This document shows positions 25,584 to 35,634 of a stretch of DNA of 56,329 bases, piece by piece (the first letter of the stretch is position 1; each line of letters opens with the position of its first letter). Made by a program: the position numbers and the translations under genes. Origin of the DNA: Rhodocyclales bacterium (lineage in GTDB: Bacteria > Pseudomonadota > Gammaproteobacteria > Burkholderiales > Rhodocyclaceae); assembly GCA_016192435.1 (NCBI GenBank), contig JACPUD010000077.1:1-56329 (forward strand). The letters run 5' to 3'. The notes under the pieces were generated by a model. It was not told where the DNA came from. It ran no database searches and worked only from the letters and a program-made list of their open reading frames with translations.

Positions 25584-27295
25584 CCCGCATCAGCGTTCGC
25601 GACATCCCGCCGCGCTCCACCTGGGCGCTCGAACAGGGCGGCGTGCATCCGCTGCTGGCGCGGCTTTACGCCGCGCGCGGCATCCGCAGCCCCGACGAAC
25701 TCGACACGCGCAGCAGCGCCCTGCTCGCCCCCGACCGGCTCAAGGGTGCGCGCGAGGCCGCGACGCTACTGGCCGACAGCATCGCCGCCGGACGCAGGAT
25801 ACTGATCGTCGCCGACTACGACTGCGACGGCGCCACCGCCTGCGCGGTCGGCCTGCGCGCGCTGCGCATGATGGGCGCCACGGTCGATTACCTGGTGCCG
25901 GACCGCTTCACGCTGGGCTATGGACTCTCGCCGGAAGTCGCGCAACTGGCGGCGGCAAGGCAACCCGACCTGGTCGTCACGGTCGACAACGGCATCGCCA
26001 GCGTCGAAGGCGTGGCGGAATTGAAGCGCCGCGGCATCGCGACGCTGATCACCGATCATCACCTGCCGGCGGGTTTGTCGAATGCAGAGTTGCCCGACGC
26101 CGAGGTGATCGTCAATCCCAACCAGCCCGGCTGCGATTTCCCGAGCAAGGCGCTGGCCGGCGTCGGCGTGATGTTCTACGTGGCGCTGGCCCTGCGCGCC
26201 GAACTGCGCCGGCGCGGCGCCTACGCCAATGCGCCGGAACCGAACCTGGCCGGCCTGCTCGACCTGGTGGCGCTGGGCACCGTGGCCGACGTGGTGCCGC
26301 TCGACCGCAACAACCGCATCCTGGTGGCCCAGGGACTGGCACGCATCCGCGGCGGGCAGATGCAGGCCGGCGTCGCCGCGCTGTGCGCCGTCGCCGGGCG
26401 CGAGTCGGCCCGCGCCGCCACCTTCGATCTCGGTTTCGCGCTGGGCCCGCGCCTCAACGCCGCCGGCCGCCTGGCCGACATGGCGCTCGGCATCGAATGC
26501 CTATGCACCGACGACCCCAGCCGCGCCATGAACATCGCCCAGCAGCTCGACGCCATCAACCGCGAGCGGCGCACGATCGAAGCCGACATGCGCGAGGATG
26601 CGGAACTCCTGCTGGCCTCGCTCGACGCCGGCAGCCGCGCCAGCCTGACCCTGTTCGATCCGGGCTGGCATCAGGGCGTGATCGGCATCCTGGCCGGCCG
26701 CGTCAAGGAAAAGCTGCACCGCCCGACCTTCGCCTTTGCCCGCGGCAATGCCGGCGAACTCAAGGCTTCCGGCCGTTCGATAGCCGGCCTGCATCTGCGC
26801 GACGCGCTCGATCTGGTCGCCAAGCAGCATCCGGACCTGCTGCTGCGTTTCGGCGGCCACGCCGCCGCCGCGGGCCTGACGCTGAGGGAAGAACGCCTGG
26901 CCGAGTTCGAGGCCGCTTTCGAAACCGTCTGCGCCGAACTACTCTCGCCGGCCGAACTGACGCGCACCCTGGAAACCGACGGACCGCTCGAATCCGGCTA
27001 CTTTTCGCTCGACGCGGTGCGCCTGATGCAACAGGAAGTCTGGGGCCAGGCTTTCCCCGCGCCGCTGTTTGCCGACAGCTTCGAGGTGCTCAATCAGCGC
27101 ATCCTTAAAGACAAGCATCTTAAGCTCAAGCTGCAGAAGGGCAATCAGCGCTTCGACGCGATCCAGTTCAATTTTGTCGATGGCTCCGCCAGCGCTGCGC
27201 CGAATCGCATCCATGCCGTGTTTCGCGTCGATATCAACGAATGGAATGGCACCCAGACCGTGCAACTGATGCTGGAGCACTTCGAGCCGGCCTGA
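25580..27295 (+). CDS. recJ: single-stranded-DNA-specific exonuclease RecJ
   Basis: A 571-residue 5'-3' exonuclease of the DHH family, active in recombination and mismatch repair. The metal-binding motifs are intact: ADYDCDGATA (about residue 78), VDNGIAS, TDHHLP, LGTVADVVPL, and the DHHA1 signature FGGHAAAAG near residue 430. Full length for the family. It is translationally coupled to the upstream RpfE-like gene. Confidence 0.96.
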   Translation: MTRISVRDIPPRSTWALEQGGVHPLLARLYAARGIRSPDELDTRSSALLAPDRLKGAREAATLLADSIAAGRRILIVADYDCDGATACAVGLRALRMMGATVDYLVPDRFTLGYGLSPEVAQLAAARQPDLVVTVDNGIASVEGVAELKRRGIATLITDHHLPAGLSNAELPDAEVIVNPNQPGCDFPSKALAGVGVMFYVALALRAELRRRGAYANAPEPNLAGLLDLVALGTVADVVPLDRNNRILVAQGLARIRGGQMQAGVAALCAVAGRESARAATFDLGFALGPRLNAAGRLADMALGIECLCTDDPSRAMNIAQQLDAINRERRTIEADMREDAELLLASLDAGSRASLTLFDPGWHQGVIGILAGRVKEKLHRPTFAFARGNAGELKASGRSIAGLHLRDALDLVAKQHPDLLLRFGGHAAAAGLTLREERLAEFEAAFETVCAELLSPAELTRTLETDGPLESGYFSLDAVRLMQQEVWGQAFPAPLFADSFEVLNQRILKDKHLKLKLQKGNQRFDAIQFNFVDGSASAAPNRIHAVFRVDINEWNGTQTVQLMLEHFEPA

Positions 27296-27296
27296 T

Positions 27297-30200
27297 TCAG
27301 ACCTCGGCCGTGCGTGCCGCGAACAGATTTTCGGCCGTTCCCGGCTTGCCGAACAGGTTGCCCTGATAGGCGTCGCAGCCCTCCGCGGCGAGGAATTCGA
27401 ACTGCGCTTCGGTTTCGACCCCCTCGGCGATCACGGCCAGGCCGAGGCTGCGACCCAGGGCGATGATGGTGCGGGCGATGGCGGCATCGTTGCCGTCGGT
27501 CAACACGTCGCGCACGAAAGACTGGTCTATCTTCAACTGGTCCAGCGGCAGGCGTTTAAGGTAGGACAGCGATGAATAGCCGGTGCCAAAATCGTCGAGC
27601 GAGAAGCTGACGCCTGCGACTTTCAGCTCGGTCATCTTGGTCACGATGTCCTCGATGTCGTGCAACAGCAGGCTTTCGGTCACCTCGAGCTTCAGGCGCC
27701 GCGGATTGGCGCCGGTGCGGCTCAGCACCGCCAGCACCTGGTCGACAAAATTGGCCTGATGGAACTGGCGGCTGCTGACATTCACCGCCAGCGAGAGATG
27801 GGCTGTGCCGCCCTGCCCGGCCCAGGCCACCAACTGCCGGCAGGCGGTTTCCAGCACCCAGTGGCCCAGCGGCATGATCAGCCGGGTGGCCTCGGCCTGC
27901 TGGATGAACTCGGCCGGATAGACCAGGCCGCGCCGCGGATGCTGCCAGCGCACCAGCGCTTCCGCTCCGGTCACGCGCCCGGCCGCATCGACTTGCGGCT
28001 GGTAGTGCAGCACGAACTGGCCTTCGTCGAGCGCCCGGCGCAAATCGGTATCGAGCACGGCGCGGGCGGAGACGGCTGCCTGCATTTCCGGGTCGAAGAA
28101 GCGCAGCGCGTTGCGACCCGCCTCCTTGGCCTGGTACATCGCCGTATCGGCCCGCTTCATCAGCTCATCGACCGACACCGAATGATCGCGGAACAGCGTG
28201 ATGCCTATGCTCGACGTGCAGTGGTAGCTGCGCGTGTTGTGTTCCCCGCCGCTGAGGCTCAGGTCCAGCAGGTAGGGTTCGTTGAGCATGGCCTGGATCT
28301 TCACTGCCACGCTCTCCGCCTGCATGGCGGCCAGCGCCTCGGCGTCGAGATCCTCGAGAATGATCACGAACTCGTCGCCGCCCAGCCGCGCCACGGTGTC
28401 GCACTCGCGGATGCTGGATGCCAGGCGCGAGGCGACTTCGATCAGGAACTGGTCGCCGATGTCGTGTCCCAGGGTGTCGTTGAGGGTCTTGAAATCGTCC
28501 AGATCGAACAGCATCAGTGCGCCGTGGCGGCCGTGCCGGGCGCTGCTGGTCAGGGCCTGCCGCAGGCGTTCGAGCATCAGTCGGCGATTGGGCAGCCCGG
28601 TCAGCGGATCGTAGAAGGCCAGATGCCGGATCTCGTCCTCCGCCGCCTTGCGCAAGGTGATATCGGCAAGAGTGGCGACATAGTGGGTAACCGTACCGCG
28701 ACCACCCTTCACCGCCGTGATGTTGATCCACCCCGGATAGATTTCGCCGCTCTTGCGCCGGTTCCATATTTCGCCGCGCCAGGTGCCGTATTCTTCGAGG
28801 CTTTCCCACATCGCGGCGAAAAAAGCCGCATCGTGCCGCCCCGAGTGCAGCAGGCGCGGCGTCTTGCCGACGGCATCGGCGCTCGAATACCCGGTGATCT
28901 CGGTGAAGGCCCGATTGACGCGCAGGATCACCGTCGCAGCATCGGTAATGATCACGCCCTCCTGCGACTCGAAGGTGATCGCGGCGACGCGCAGATCGGC
29001 CTCGGCGCGCTTGCGCTCGGTGATGTCGATGAAGCTGCCGCGGATCAGCCGATGGCCGATCGCCGGCAAGCGGACCAGGCGGATTTCGCAGCGCACCAGT
29101 TGTCCCTGGCCATTGCGGATGGTACGGTCGAACACCACCTGGTCACCGGCCATCGCCCGCTCGAGCATTTCCTGGACAATTTGCGCTGCGGTCTTCCCAT
29201 CGTGCAGGCCCGGTGCATAGAATCTTTCGACGCCTCCGGCCAGTAGTTCCTCGCGGCTGCAGCCAAAGAGTTTCTCGGCCTGCGCATTGGCGTCCACGAA
29301 GTGGCCCAGATCGAGGTCGTACACCACGATGGCGTCGGGCGCCTGCTCCACCAGGACCCGGAAGCGATCTTCGCTTTCGCGCAGCGAGCGGGTCATGTCG
29401 CGCGCCAGGCGCAGGGCGCGATCGCGCGTGGTGGCCAGCGACCAGCCTATGGTGAACAGCAGCAGGCTGGTCAGCACGCCGCCCGCCAGTACCTGCGTCG
29501 AGCGCGTCATGTAGCCCAGTCCTTCGAGTTCCGGCTGGCTCGCGTAATTCAGTGTCCAGGACCGGCCACCGACCACCAGGGTTTCGTTGTGCACGAACTT
29601 TGCCGACGCCGCACGATCCGCCGGACCGCTGCGGTAGAAAAGGTTTTCCGGACGCAGATCGGCGCCGTCGTGGATGCTCAGCGCCACCGCGCGGGGATTG
29701 CGCTGCAGCAGCTCGGCCATCAGATGCGGCATGCGAAACGGACTCAAGACATAGCCGTAAACCTCGGCGCCCGATTTCGACATCACCGGCAGGTACATGA
29801 TGAAGGCCGGCACCGGATTGGCCTGCTCGTCGATTTTCAGCGTGAGCCTGCGCGTGATCATCGGCTCGCCGGCATCGCGGGCGCGCTGCATGGTTTCGCG
29901 TCGCCCGGCATCCTGCCACATGTCATAGCCCAGCGCCGGGTGGTTGTGCCCGTCGTCGGGTTCCGTATAGACGTTCACCACATAGCGCTCGCGCTGCCCC
30001 GGCGGGCGCACGGCAAAATCGGTCACGCCACTGCGGCGCATTTCGGCGACCAGCTCCGGCAGTCCGGCGCCATCGACCGAGCGCGCGAAGGCCAGGGCCT
30101 GAATCGCCGGATAGTCGCGCTCCACCTTGAGCCCGCCGACAAAGGCGCGCCAATCCTTGCGCGTCACGGCATTGCTGGCGCCAAACAGCGCGGCAGCGGC

Positions 30201-30428
30201 GCGCAAGGTCTGGGTGTAGCCGGTGATGCTGGCCTTGAGGTCGGCCCGCAACTGGCTGACCTCGGCATCGAACTCGCGGCGCTGCTGGACCTGCAGGTCC
30301 TGCTCGGCATAGCGCCAGGCAAGCAGCGTCAGACCCAGCGAACAGGCAAGCGCGACCCAGGCGGGCCAGAGACCCAGCCGGGAACGTGGCGAACCCGGAT
30401 TTGCGTCCAACAGCTGATCTCGCGGCAT
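27297..30428 (-). CDS. CHASE-PAS-PAS-GGDEF-EAL cyclic-di-GMP enzyme
   Basis: A 1043-residue membrane-bound signalling protein. A transmembrane helix (about 20-42), a periplasmic CHASE domain (80-270) and a second helix (about 310-330) are followed by two PAS domains (350-465 and 475-590), a GGDEF domain and an EAL domain. The synthase motif RLGGDEF (about 683) and the inhibitory RECD I-site five residues upstream are intact. So are the phosphodiesterase motifs EALVRW (about 822), DDFGTGYSSLSYLK and AEGVET. It could therefore both make and degrade cyclic-di-GMP. It converges tail to tail with recJ. Confidence 0.94.
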   Translation of the reverse strand: MPRDQLLDANPGSPRSRLGLWPAWVALACSLGLTLLAWRYAEQDLQVQQRREFDAEVSQLRADLKASITGYTQTLRAAAALFGASNAVTRKDWRAFVGGLKVERDYPAIQALAFARSVDGAGLPELVAEMRRSGVTDFAVRPPGQRERYVVNVYTEPDDGHNHPALGYDMWQDAGRRETMQRARDAGEPMITRRLTLKIDEQANPVPAFIMYLPVMSKSGAEVYGYVLSPFRMPHLMAELLQRNPRAVALSIHDGADLRPENLFYRSGPADRAASAKFVHNETLVVGGRSWTLNYASQPELEGLGYMTRSTQVLAGGVLTSLLLFTIGWSLATTRDRALRLARDMTRSLRESEDRFRVLVEQAPDAIVVYDLDLGHFVDANAQAEKLFGCSREELLAGGVERFYAPGLHDGKTAAQIVQEMLERAMAGDQVVFDRTIRNGQGQLVRCEIRLVRLPAIGHRLIRGSFIDITERKRAEADLRVAAITFESQEGVIITDAATVILRVNRAFTEITGYSSADAVGKTPRLLHSGRHDAAFFAAMWESLEEYGTWRGEIWNRRKSGEIYPGWINITAVKGGRGTVTHYVATLADITLRKAAEDEIRHLAFYDPLTGLPNRRLMLERLRQALTSSARHGRHGALMLFDLDDFKTLNDTLGHDIGDQFLIEVASRLASSIRECDTVARLGGDEFVIILEDLDAEALAAMQAESVAVKIQAMLNEPYLLDLSLSGGEHNTRSYHCTSSIGITLFRDHSVSVDELMKRADTAMYQAKEAGRNALRFFDPEMQAAVSARAVLDTDLRRALDEGQFVLHYQPQVDAAGRVTGAEALVRWQHPRRGLVYPAEFIQQAEATRLIMPLGHWVLETACRQLVAWAGQGGTAHLSLAVNVSSRQFHQANFVDQVLAVLSRTGANPRRLKLEVTESLLLHDIEDIVTKMTELKVAGVSFSLDDFGTGYSSLSYLKRLPLDQLKIDQSFVRDVLTDGNDAAIARTIIALGRSLGLAVIAEGVETEAQFEFLAAEGCDAYQGNLFGKPGTAENLFAARTAEV

Positions 30429-30571
30429 CGATTGGTGTTTTGCGGGGGAAGGGCAAAGCGGATGTTACACCGCCACAAAGTCGATCCGGGTAATGACACG
30501 GAAGTGGCGTGGCGCGCCGGGGCGCCCGGCCGCCCTTCGCCGCGGTCCGCCGCGGGCGATCAATGCCGGCG

Positions 30572-30593
30572 CGCCGTAGCGCCAGCGCCAACT
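30572..30593 (-). repeat. dispersed 22-bp motif, copy 5 (intergenic, upstream of prfC)
   Basis: The exact core followed by CTACGGCG, preceded by AGAG. It lies about 30 bases upstream of the TATAAT box of prfC. Confidence 0.8.
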
Positions 30594-30624
30594 CTCTGCG
30601 CCCCTTGGGGCACTCCCGGCGCCG

Positions 30625-30630
30625 TATAAT
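30625..30630 (+). promoter_or_regulatory. TATAAT box of prfC
   Basis: A perfect consensus -10 hexamer lies 32 bases before the GTG start of prfC, predicting a short leader of about 25 bases. The -35 region is C/G-rich and unclear. Confidence 0.6.
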
Positions 30631-30661
30631 CGCGGCCCTTCGCCCCGATATCCCTGCCGCC

Positions 30662-32236
30662 GTGTCCCAGCTCGATCTAGAAACCGCCCGCCGCCGCACT
30701 TTCGCCATCATTTCCCACCCCGATGCGGGCAAGACCACGCTGACCGAAAAGCTGCTGTGGTTCGGCGGCGCGATCCAGGTCGCCGGCGAAGTCCGCGCCA
30801 GGAAGGCCAGCCGCCACGCCACCTCGGACTGGATGGAACTTGAAAAGCAGCGCGGCATCTCGGTCACCAGCTCGGTGATGCAGTTCCCCTACCGCGAATG
30901 CATGGTCAACCTGCTCGACACGCCGGGCCACGAGGATTTTTCCGAGGACACCTACCGCACCCTGACCGCGGTCGACTCCGCCGTCATGGTGATCGACTCG
31001 GTCAACGGCGTCGAAGCCCAGACCATCAAACTCTTGAACGTCTGCCGCCTGCGCGACACGCCGATCCTGACCTTTATCAACAAGCTCGACCGCGAAGGCC
31101 GGCCGCCGATCGAACTGCTCGACGAGATCGAGTCGGTGCTCGACATCCAGTGCGCGCCGATGACCTGGCCGATCAGCATGGGCAAGCGCTTTCGCGGCGT
31201 CTATCACCTCTACGACGACAGCATCAGCTTCTTCGACCCGCAGGCCGAGAAGGGCACGGCCGAGGTCATCAAGGGCCTGCACAACCCGCGCCTCGACGAG
31301 CTGATCCCCGACCAGGCCGAGGAACTGCGCATGGAAGTCGAGCTGGTGCGCGGCGCCTCGCATGCCTTCGACCGCGCGGCCTACCTCGCCGGCAAGCAGA
31401 CGCCGGTGTATTTCGGCTCGGCGATCAACAATTTCGGCGTCCAGTCGCTGCTCGACGCCGTGGTCGAACTCTCGCCGCCGCCGCAGCCGCGCGCCACCGA
31501 GTCGCGCCTGGTGCAGCCCGGCGAGCCGAAGTTCACCGGCTTCGTCTTCAAAATCCAGGCCAATATGGACCCCAAGCATCGCGACCGCATTGCCTTCGTC
31601 CGCGTCTGTTCGGGCAAGTTCGAGCGCGGCATCAAGCTCAGGCAGCGCTCGACCGGCAAGACCCTGGCCGTGAACAACGCCATCACCTTCATGGCGCAGG
31701 ACCGCAACACCACCGACGAAGCCTGGCCCGGCGACATCCTCGGCATTCCCAACCACGGCACGGTGCTGCTCGGCGACGCCTTCAGCGAAGGCGAGGACCT
31801 CAAATTCACCGGCATTCCCTGCTTCGCGCCCGAGCATTTCCGCCGCGCCCAGATCCGCAACCCGATGAAAATGAAGCAGTTGCAGAAGGGCCTGCAGCAG
31901 CTCGCCGAGGAAGGCGCGACGCAGTTGTTCCGCCCGATCCACAGCAACGACCTGATCCTCGGCGCGGTCGGCACGCTGCAGTTCGATGTGGTCGCCCACC
32001 GCCTCGAATTCGAATACGGCGTCGATGTCATGTTCGAGCCCTACCCAGTCGCCACGGCGCGCTGGCTGCGCGGCGACGACCTGGCGATCCGCGCCCTGGC
32101 CGACAAGTCGGGCGTCAATGTGGCGCTGGACGGCGCCGGCGACTATGTCTATCTGGCGCCGAATCGCGTCAACCTGTCGATGACCCAGGATCGCCACCCG
32201 GAAGTGAAATTCCTCGAAACCCGCGAGATTCACTGA
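30662..32236 (+). CDS. prfC: peptide chain release factor 3 (GTG start)
   Basis: A 524-residue translational GTPase that recycles RF1/RF2. G-motifs [18 protein letters not shown] and NKLD are present, along with the RF3 C-terminal region ending in FLETREIH. The start was set at GTG (30662), reading [22 protein letters not shown], because this matches RF3 N-termini. The in-frame upstream extension to 30509 is not conserved and would cross the promoter and the dispersed repeat. Confidence 0.95.
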   Translation: MSQLDLETARRRTFAIISHPDAGKTTLTEKLLWFGGAIQVAGEVRARKASRHATSDWMELEKQRGISVTSSVMQFPYRECMVNLLDTPGHEDFSEDTYRTLTAVDSAVMVIDSVNGVEAQTIKLLNVCRLRDTPILTFINKLDREGRPPIELLDEIESVLDIQCAPMTWPISMGKRFRGVYHLYDDSISFFDPQAEKGTAEVIKGLHNPRLDELIPDQAEELRMEVELVRGASHAFDRAAYLAGKQTPVYFGSAINNFGVQSLLDAVVELSPPPQPRATESRLVQPGEPKFTGFVFKIQANMDPKHRDRIAFVRVCSGKFERGIKLRQRSTGKTLAVNNAITFMAQDRNTTDEAWPGDILGIPNHGTVLLGDAFSEGEDLKFTGIPCFAPEHFRRAQIRNPMKMKQLQKGLQQLAEEGATQLFRPIHSNDLILGAVGTLQFDVVAHRLEFEYGVDVMFEPYPVATARWLRGDDLAIRALADKSGVNVALDGAGDYVYLAPNRVNLSMTQDRHPEVKFLETREIH

Positions 32237-32287
32237 GCATGCCCCGCGGCGGCGCAGCGATGTCGCCGCAAGCACAAGGAAAGCCGA

Positions 32288-32971
32288 ATGCACCCGCTGC
32301 TGCCTCCCATCGAGATCGAAACCGCCGCAGCGCCGCTGTTTGCCGTGATCTGGATGCACGGCCTGGGCGCCGATGGATCGGATTTCGCACCCGTCGTGCC
32401 GGAACTCGGCCTCGACGACGGCCCCGGCGTGCGTTTCATTTTTCCTCACGCGCCGCCAATACCGGTGACCTGCAACGGCGGCTACGTCATGCCGGCCTGG
32501 TACGACATCATTGCGCTGGACAGCAGCAGCCGCACCGTCGATGAAGCCGGCATCGTCCGCTCGCGGCAGGCGATTCGCGACCTCATGGCGCGCGAGAACC
32601 AGCGCGGCGTGCCCTGCTCGCGCATCTTCCTGGCCGGCTTTTCGCAAGGCGGCGCGATTGCCTACACCACGGCGCTGACCCATGCCGAGCCCGTGGCCGG
32701 CGTGATTGCGCTATCGACCTATATTCCGACCCAGAAGCTGATACCCGACCAGGCGGCGGGCGCCGCGCTGCCGATCTTCGCGGCCCACGGCAGCGAAGAC
32801 GACGTGGTATCGATCGAACTGGGCATCCGCGCCAGGGATTTTGTGACGGCGCGCGGCCACCCGGTCGAGTGGCAGGAATACCCGATGCCGCATTCGATTT
32901 GCATCGAGGAAATACATGCCGTCGGGCGCTGGCTGAAGAAGGCCATGAGGGGCGGATCAAGCCGATCCTGA
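32288..32971 (+). CDS. carboxylesterase/phospholipase family hydrolase
   Basis: A 227-residue alpha/beta hydrolase of the small carboxylesterase (COG0400) family. It has the WMHGLGADGSDF oxyanion motif, the nucleophile GFSQGG (about residue 117), Asp in AHGSEDDVV and His in YPMPHSIC. Predicted to cleave short ester or thioester bonds in the cytoplasm. It lies 51 bases after prfC and may be co-transcribed with it. Confidence 0.9.
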   Translation: MHPLLPPIEIETAAAPLFAVIWMHGLGADGSDFAPVVPELGLDDGPGVRFIFPHAPPIPVTCNGGYVMPAWYDIIALDSSSRTVDEAGIVRSRQAIRDLMARENQRGVPCSRIFLAGFSQGGAIAYTTALTHAEPVAGVIALSTYIPTQKLIPDQAAGAALPIFAAHGSEDDVVSIELGIRARDFVTARGHPVEWQEYPMPHSICIEEIHAVGRWLKKAMRGGSSRS

Positions 32972-33008
32972 CCGGCTCGCCGCGCCTGCTGCACCCGCTG
33001 GCCGCAAC

Positions 33009-33030
33009 CGCCGTGTCGCCAGCGCCAACT
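33009..33030 (-). repeat. dispersed 22-bp motif, copy 6 (intergenic, before luxR-type gene)
   Basis: The exact core followed by ACACGGCG and preceded by CAAG. This copy is closest to the overall consensus. It sits 38 bases after the esterase stop and 47 bases before the regulator start. Confidence 0.85.
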
Positions 33031-33077
33031 CTTGTCCTGCGTTGCAAGGGCGCCGGCACTCGCCTACACTTGTCCGC

Positions 33078-33824
33078 ATGTACCTGACGGCCTCGGAAAG
33101 TCGCGCCCTCTCCCGCCTCTTCGGTCTGCTGGCCGAAGACATGGCGGAACGCGAGGTGCGGGAACGGATCGGCTACGGCCTGCTCGACATGCTGCATGCC
33201 GACCACTTCGCCTCCTTCGTCTGGAACGAGGCGACGCGGCGCTTCGACGGATGCGTCTCGATCAACATGAACGCGGACACGCTGGGCACCTACGCCAGCC
33301 ATTTCCAGTTCCACGATCCGATCACCTTCAAGCTGCAGGCGCGGCGCGTACCGACGCTGGTGACCCAGGTGATGCCGCAGAACGAGCTTATGGGCACCGA
33401 ATTCTTCAACGACTTCCTGGCGCGCGACGGCCTGCACTGGGGCGTCAATTCCTACAGCTACGCGGGCGAGCGCAGCATCGGCGACCTGCGCATCTGGCGC
33501 GGCCGGCACCGCGACAACTTCGACGGCCACACGCTCGACCTGCTGCGCCTGGTCGAGCCGGCCTTCGCCGGCGCCCTGCGCCGCGTGTCGCAGCACGCCC
33601 CCGCCGGCGTCGCCAGCGCCGGCCCGGAAATGGCGGCGCTGTCCGCGCGCGAACTCGCCGTCGCACGAATGGTCGGCGAAGGCCTGACCGACAAGCAGAT
33701 CGCGCAGCGCCTGGAGGTCGAGTTGTCGACGGTGCGCACCTACCTCAAGCGCAGCTACCTCAAGCTCGGCGTGAACCGCCGCGGCGGGCTCGCCACCGCG
33801 GTCGGCCGCCTCAGGCGCGACTAG
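33078..33824 (+). CDS. LuxR-family transcriptional regulator
   Basis: A 248-residue regulator. The C-terminal LuxR helix-turn-helix (about residues 185-245) is clear: LSARELAVARMVGEGLTDKQIAQRL with VSTVRTYL-like recognition helix (ELSTVRTYLKRSYLKLGVNRR). The N-terminal 170 residues form a sensor-like domain without the canonical Trp/Asp residues of acyl-homoserine-lactone receptors, so the ligand is unknown. The ATG at 33078 was preferred over an upstream in-frame Met in the intergenic region. Its stop overlaps that of the convergent amidase gene. Confidence 0.87.
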   Translation: MYLTASESRALSRLFGLLAEDMAEREVRERIGYGLLDMLHADHFASFVWNEATRRFDGCVSINMNADTLGTYASHFQFHDPITFKLQARRVPTLVTQVMPQNELMGTEFFNDFLARDGLHWGVNSYSYAGERSIGDLRIWRGRHRDNFDGHTLDLLRLVEPAFAGALRRVSQHAPAGVASAGPEMAALSARELAVARMVGEGLTDKQIAQRLEVELSTVRTYLKRSYLKLGVNRRGGLATAVGRLRRD

Positions 33825-35338
33825 CGCCTGGCCGGCGCCGGCAGGCGCCCGAAGACACCCTCCAGCGCCAGGCCGATGGCGATCAGCCGGCGATCGCTGC
33901 CGGCCGGGCCGTCGAGTTCGAGGCCGATCGGCAGCTTGCTGGCCGCCCCCAGCGCCAACGGAATTTGCAGGCCGGGGATGCCGGCATTGCTGCCCGGATC
34001 GGTGTTCTGGATGTACAGGCCGAAGTTGGCCAGGCTGCTCGAATCCGCAGTCGCGGCGATGGCCACCTTCGGCACCGTGGGAAAGGCGATGGCATCGAGC
34101 CGGTGGCGGCGGAATGTGTCCTGGTAGAGCTTCTGCAGCGCCGGGCGGCTGGTCTTGAGCGCCGCAGCGTAGGCCGGCTGGGCGTCGACCAGCGTGTTGT
34201 TGGGTCCGGGCAGCTTGCGCGGAATCACCAGCCCGTCGTAGGTGCCCTTCACGTCGGGGCTGGCGATACCCTTCGCCAGTTCCTCGATGGAGATGCCGGC
34301 ACCGCTCTTCTTCAGGTAGGCCACCATGTCGTCGTAGGCCTCGTAGAGCGCCACCGGGAAGCCTATCGCGCCGTTCAGCTCGGCCAGCCGCGGCATCTCG
34401 ACAGCGACCACCGTCACGCCGGCGGACTTCATTTTGGCGATGGCGGCATCGGTCGCCGCCTGGGTGTCGGCATCGAGGTTGGCCAGGGTCGAGGCGACGA
34501 CGCCGACCCGTACTTTCTTCAGGTCCGCCGCCCGCACCGCCTTGCCGCCGGCGATCAGCCGGTCGAGTAATTCGACGTCGGCCATGGCGACAGCCATCGG
34601 CCCCGCCGTGTCGCGCGTATGCGAAATCGGCGCGATGCCCGCCTGCGCATAGCGGCCGACGCTCGGCCGCAGCGAGGCACAGCCATTCAGAGCGCAGGGA
34701 ATCCGGACCGAACCGCCGGTATCGGTGCCGAGGCCCGCGGCGACGATGCGCGCGCCGATCGCCGCGGCGCTGCCCGAGGACGAGCCGCCGGCCATCCGGG
34801 CCGGGTCGTAGGCATTCCTCACGCCCCAGTCCGTGCCGGTCTTGAACGCGGCGTTGTAGCCGGAAATGCCGAAGGCCAGCTCGTGCATGTTGGTCTTGCC
34901 GATGACGATGGCCCCCGCCTGGCGCAGCTTCGCGACGACCGGCGCGTCGGCCCTGGGCACGAAGTTCTTCAGCGCCGGCGTGCCCGCGCTCGCCGGCAGG
35001 CCGGCCACCTCGATGTTGTCCTTGACCACCAGCGGCACGCCGCCCAGCGGCAGGCAGGCCTTGCCCTTGCCGCGCGCCGCATCCGCCGCCCGGGCCGCCT
35101 TGAGGGCGCCGGCCTCATCCAGGGTGATGAAGACGTTCAGGTCGGCGCGCGATCTGGCGCGCTCCAGCGCCGCCGTCACCAGCGCCTCGCTGGTGTATTT
35201 CCCGGCGCACAGGTCGGCGGCGGCCTGGGTCGCCGTCAGCGCATCGAGATCGGGTTGCGCCGCCGCCGGCGTGGTCGCCGCACAAGCGACGGTGGCGAAA
35301 ATGCTCGCGGTCAGGCGTGAAATGCGGGGCTGCGTCAT
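33821..35338 (-). CDS. exported amidase-signature family hydrolase
   Basis: A 505-residue amidase of the amidase-signature family with an N-terminal signal peptide ending near AATTPAAAQ. The Ser-cisSer-Lys triad is visible: Lys in PLVVKDNI, cis-Ser in GGSSSGSAAAIGARI and the nucleophile Ser in GTDTGGSVRIPC. The substrate is unknown; family members cleave amides, including aryl amides and, in some cases, cell-to-cell signals. It converges with the LuxR-type gene with a four-base tail overlap. Confidence 0.9.
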   Translation of the reverse strand: MTQPRISRLTASIFATVACAATTPAAAQPDLDALTATQAAADLCAGKYTSEALVTAALERARSRADLNVFITLDEAGALKAARAADAARGKGKACLPLGGVPLVVKDNIEVAGLPASAGTPALKNFVPRADAPVVAKLRQAGAIVIGKTNMHELAFGISGYNAAFKTGTDWGVRNAYDPARMAGGSSSGSAAAIGARIVAAGLGTDTGGSVRIPCALNGCASLRPSVGRYAQAGIAPISHTRDTAGPMAVAMADVELLDRLIAGGKAVRAADLKKVRVGVVASTLANLDADTQAATDAAIAKMKSAGVTVVAVEMPRLAELNGAIGFPVALYEAYDDMVAYLKKSGAGISIEELAKGIASPDVKGTYDGLVIPRKLPGPNNTLVDAQPAYAAALKTSRPALQKLYQDTFRRHRLDAIAFPTVPKVAIAATADSSSLANFGLYIQNTDPGSNAGIPGLQIPLALGAASKLPIGLELDGPAGSDRRLIAIGLALEGVFGRLPAPARR

Positions 35339-35634
35339 GCTGTGTCCTCCTGTCGTGGATGGTCGTCGGGCCCGGTACGGATGCCGGACCTGTCGCCGAT
35401 TCTCGGCCGGGAGAGCAAGCATGTATGTCCCCATTTCGGGGGACAGCGCAGCGGGCAAGCCCGGCGATAAACGAGAAAGCCCCAGGATCAGGTCAGAATA
35501 TCGCGCCAAGGCTGCCGACCCGATTGGAATAAATAGCCTGTCGCCACGGCATGCGATTCGAGGACTCACCGAAGCAAATCACTCCGGCCCGAATCGCCCG
35601 AATCGCCCTTCCAATCGTCCTTGGCGACCGCGGA
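35339..35634. other. intergenic stretch without a recognised gene
   Basis: This gap lies between the amidase start and the end of the GST gene. It should hold the amidase promoter. I see no RNA gene, repeat or convincing terminator in it. Confidence 0.4.

Noticed and set aside
30677-32683. A 668-codon minus-strand frame opposite prfC
   Set aside because: The RF3 GTPase motifs define the real gene; the antisense frame is a composition artefact.
33949-33960. Partial motif CCAGCGCCAAC in the amidase gene
   Set aside because: An 11-base match without the conserved flanks on either side is not enough.
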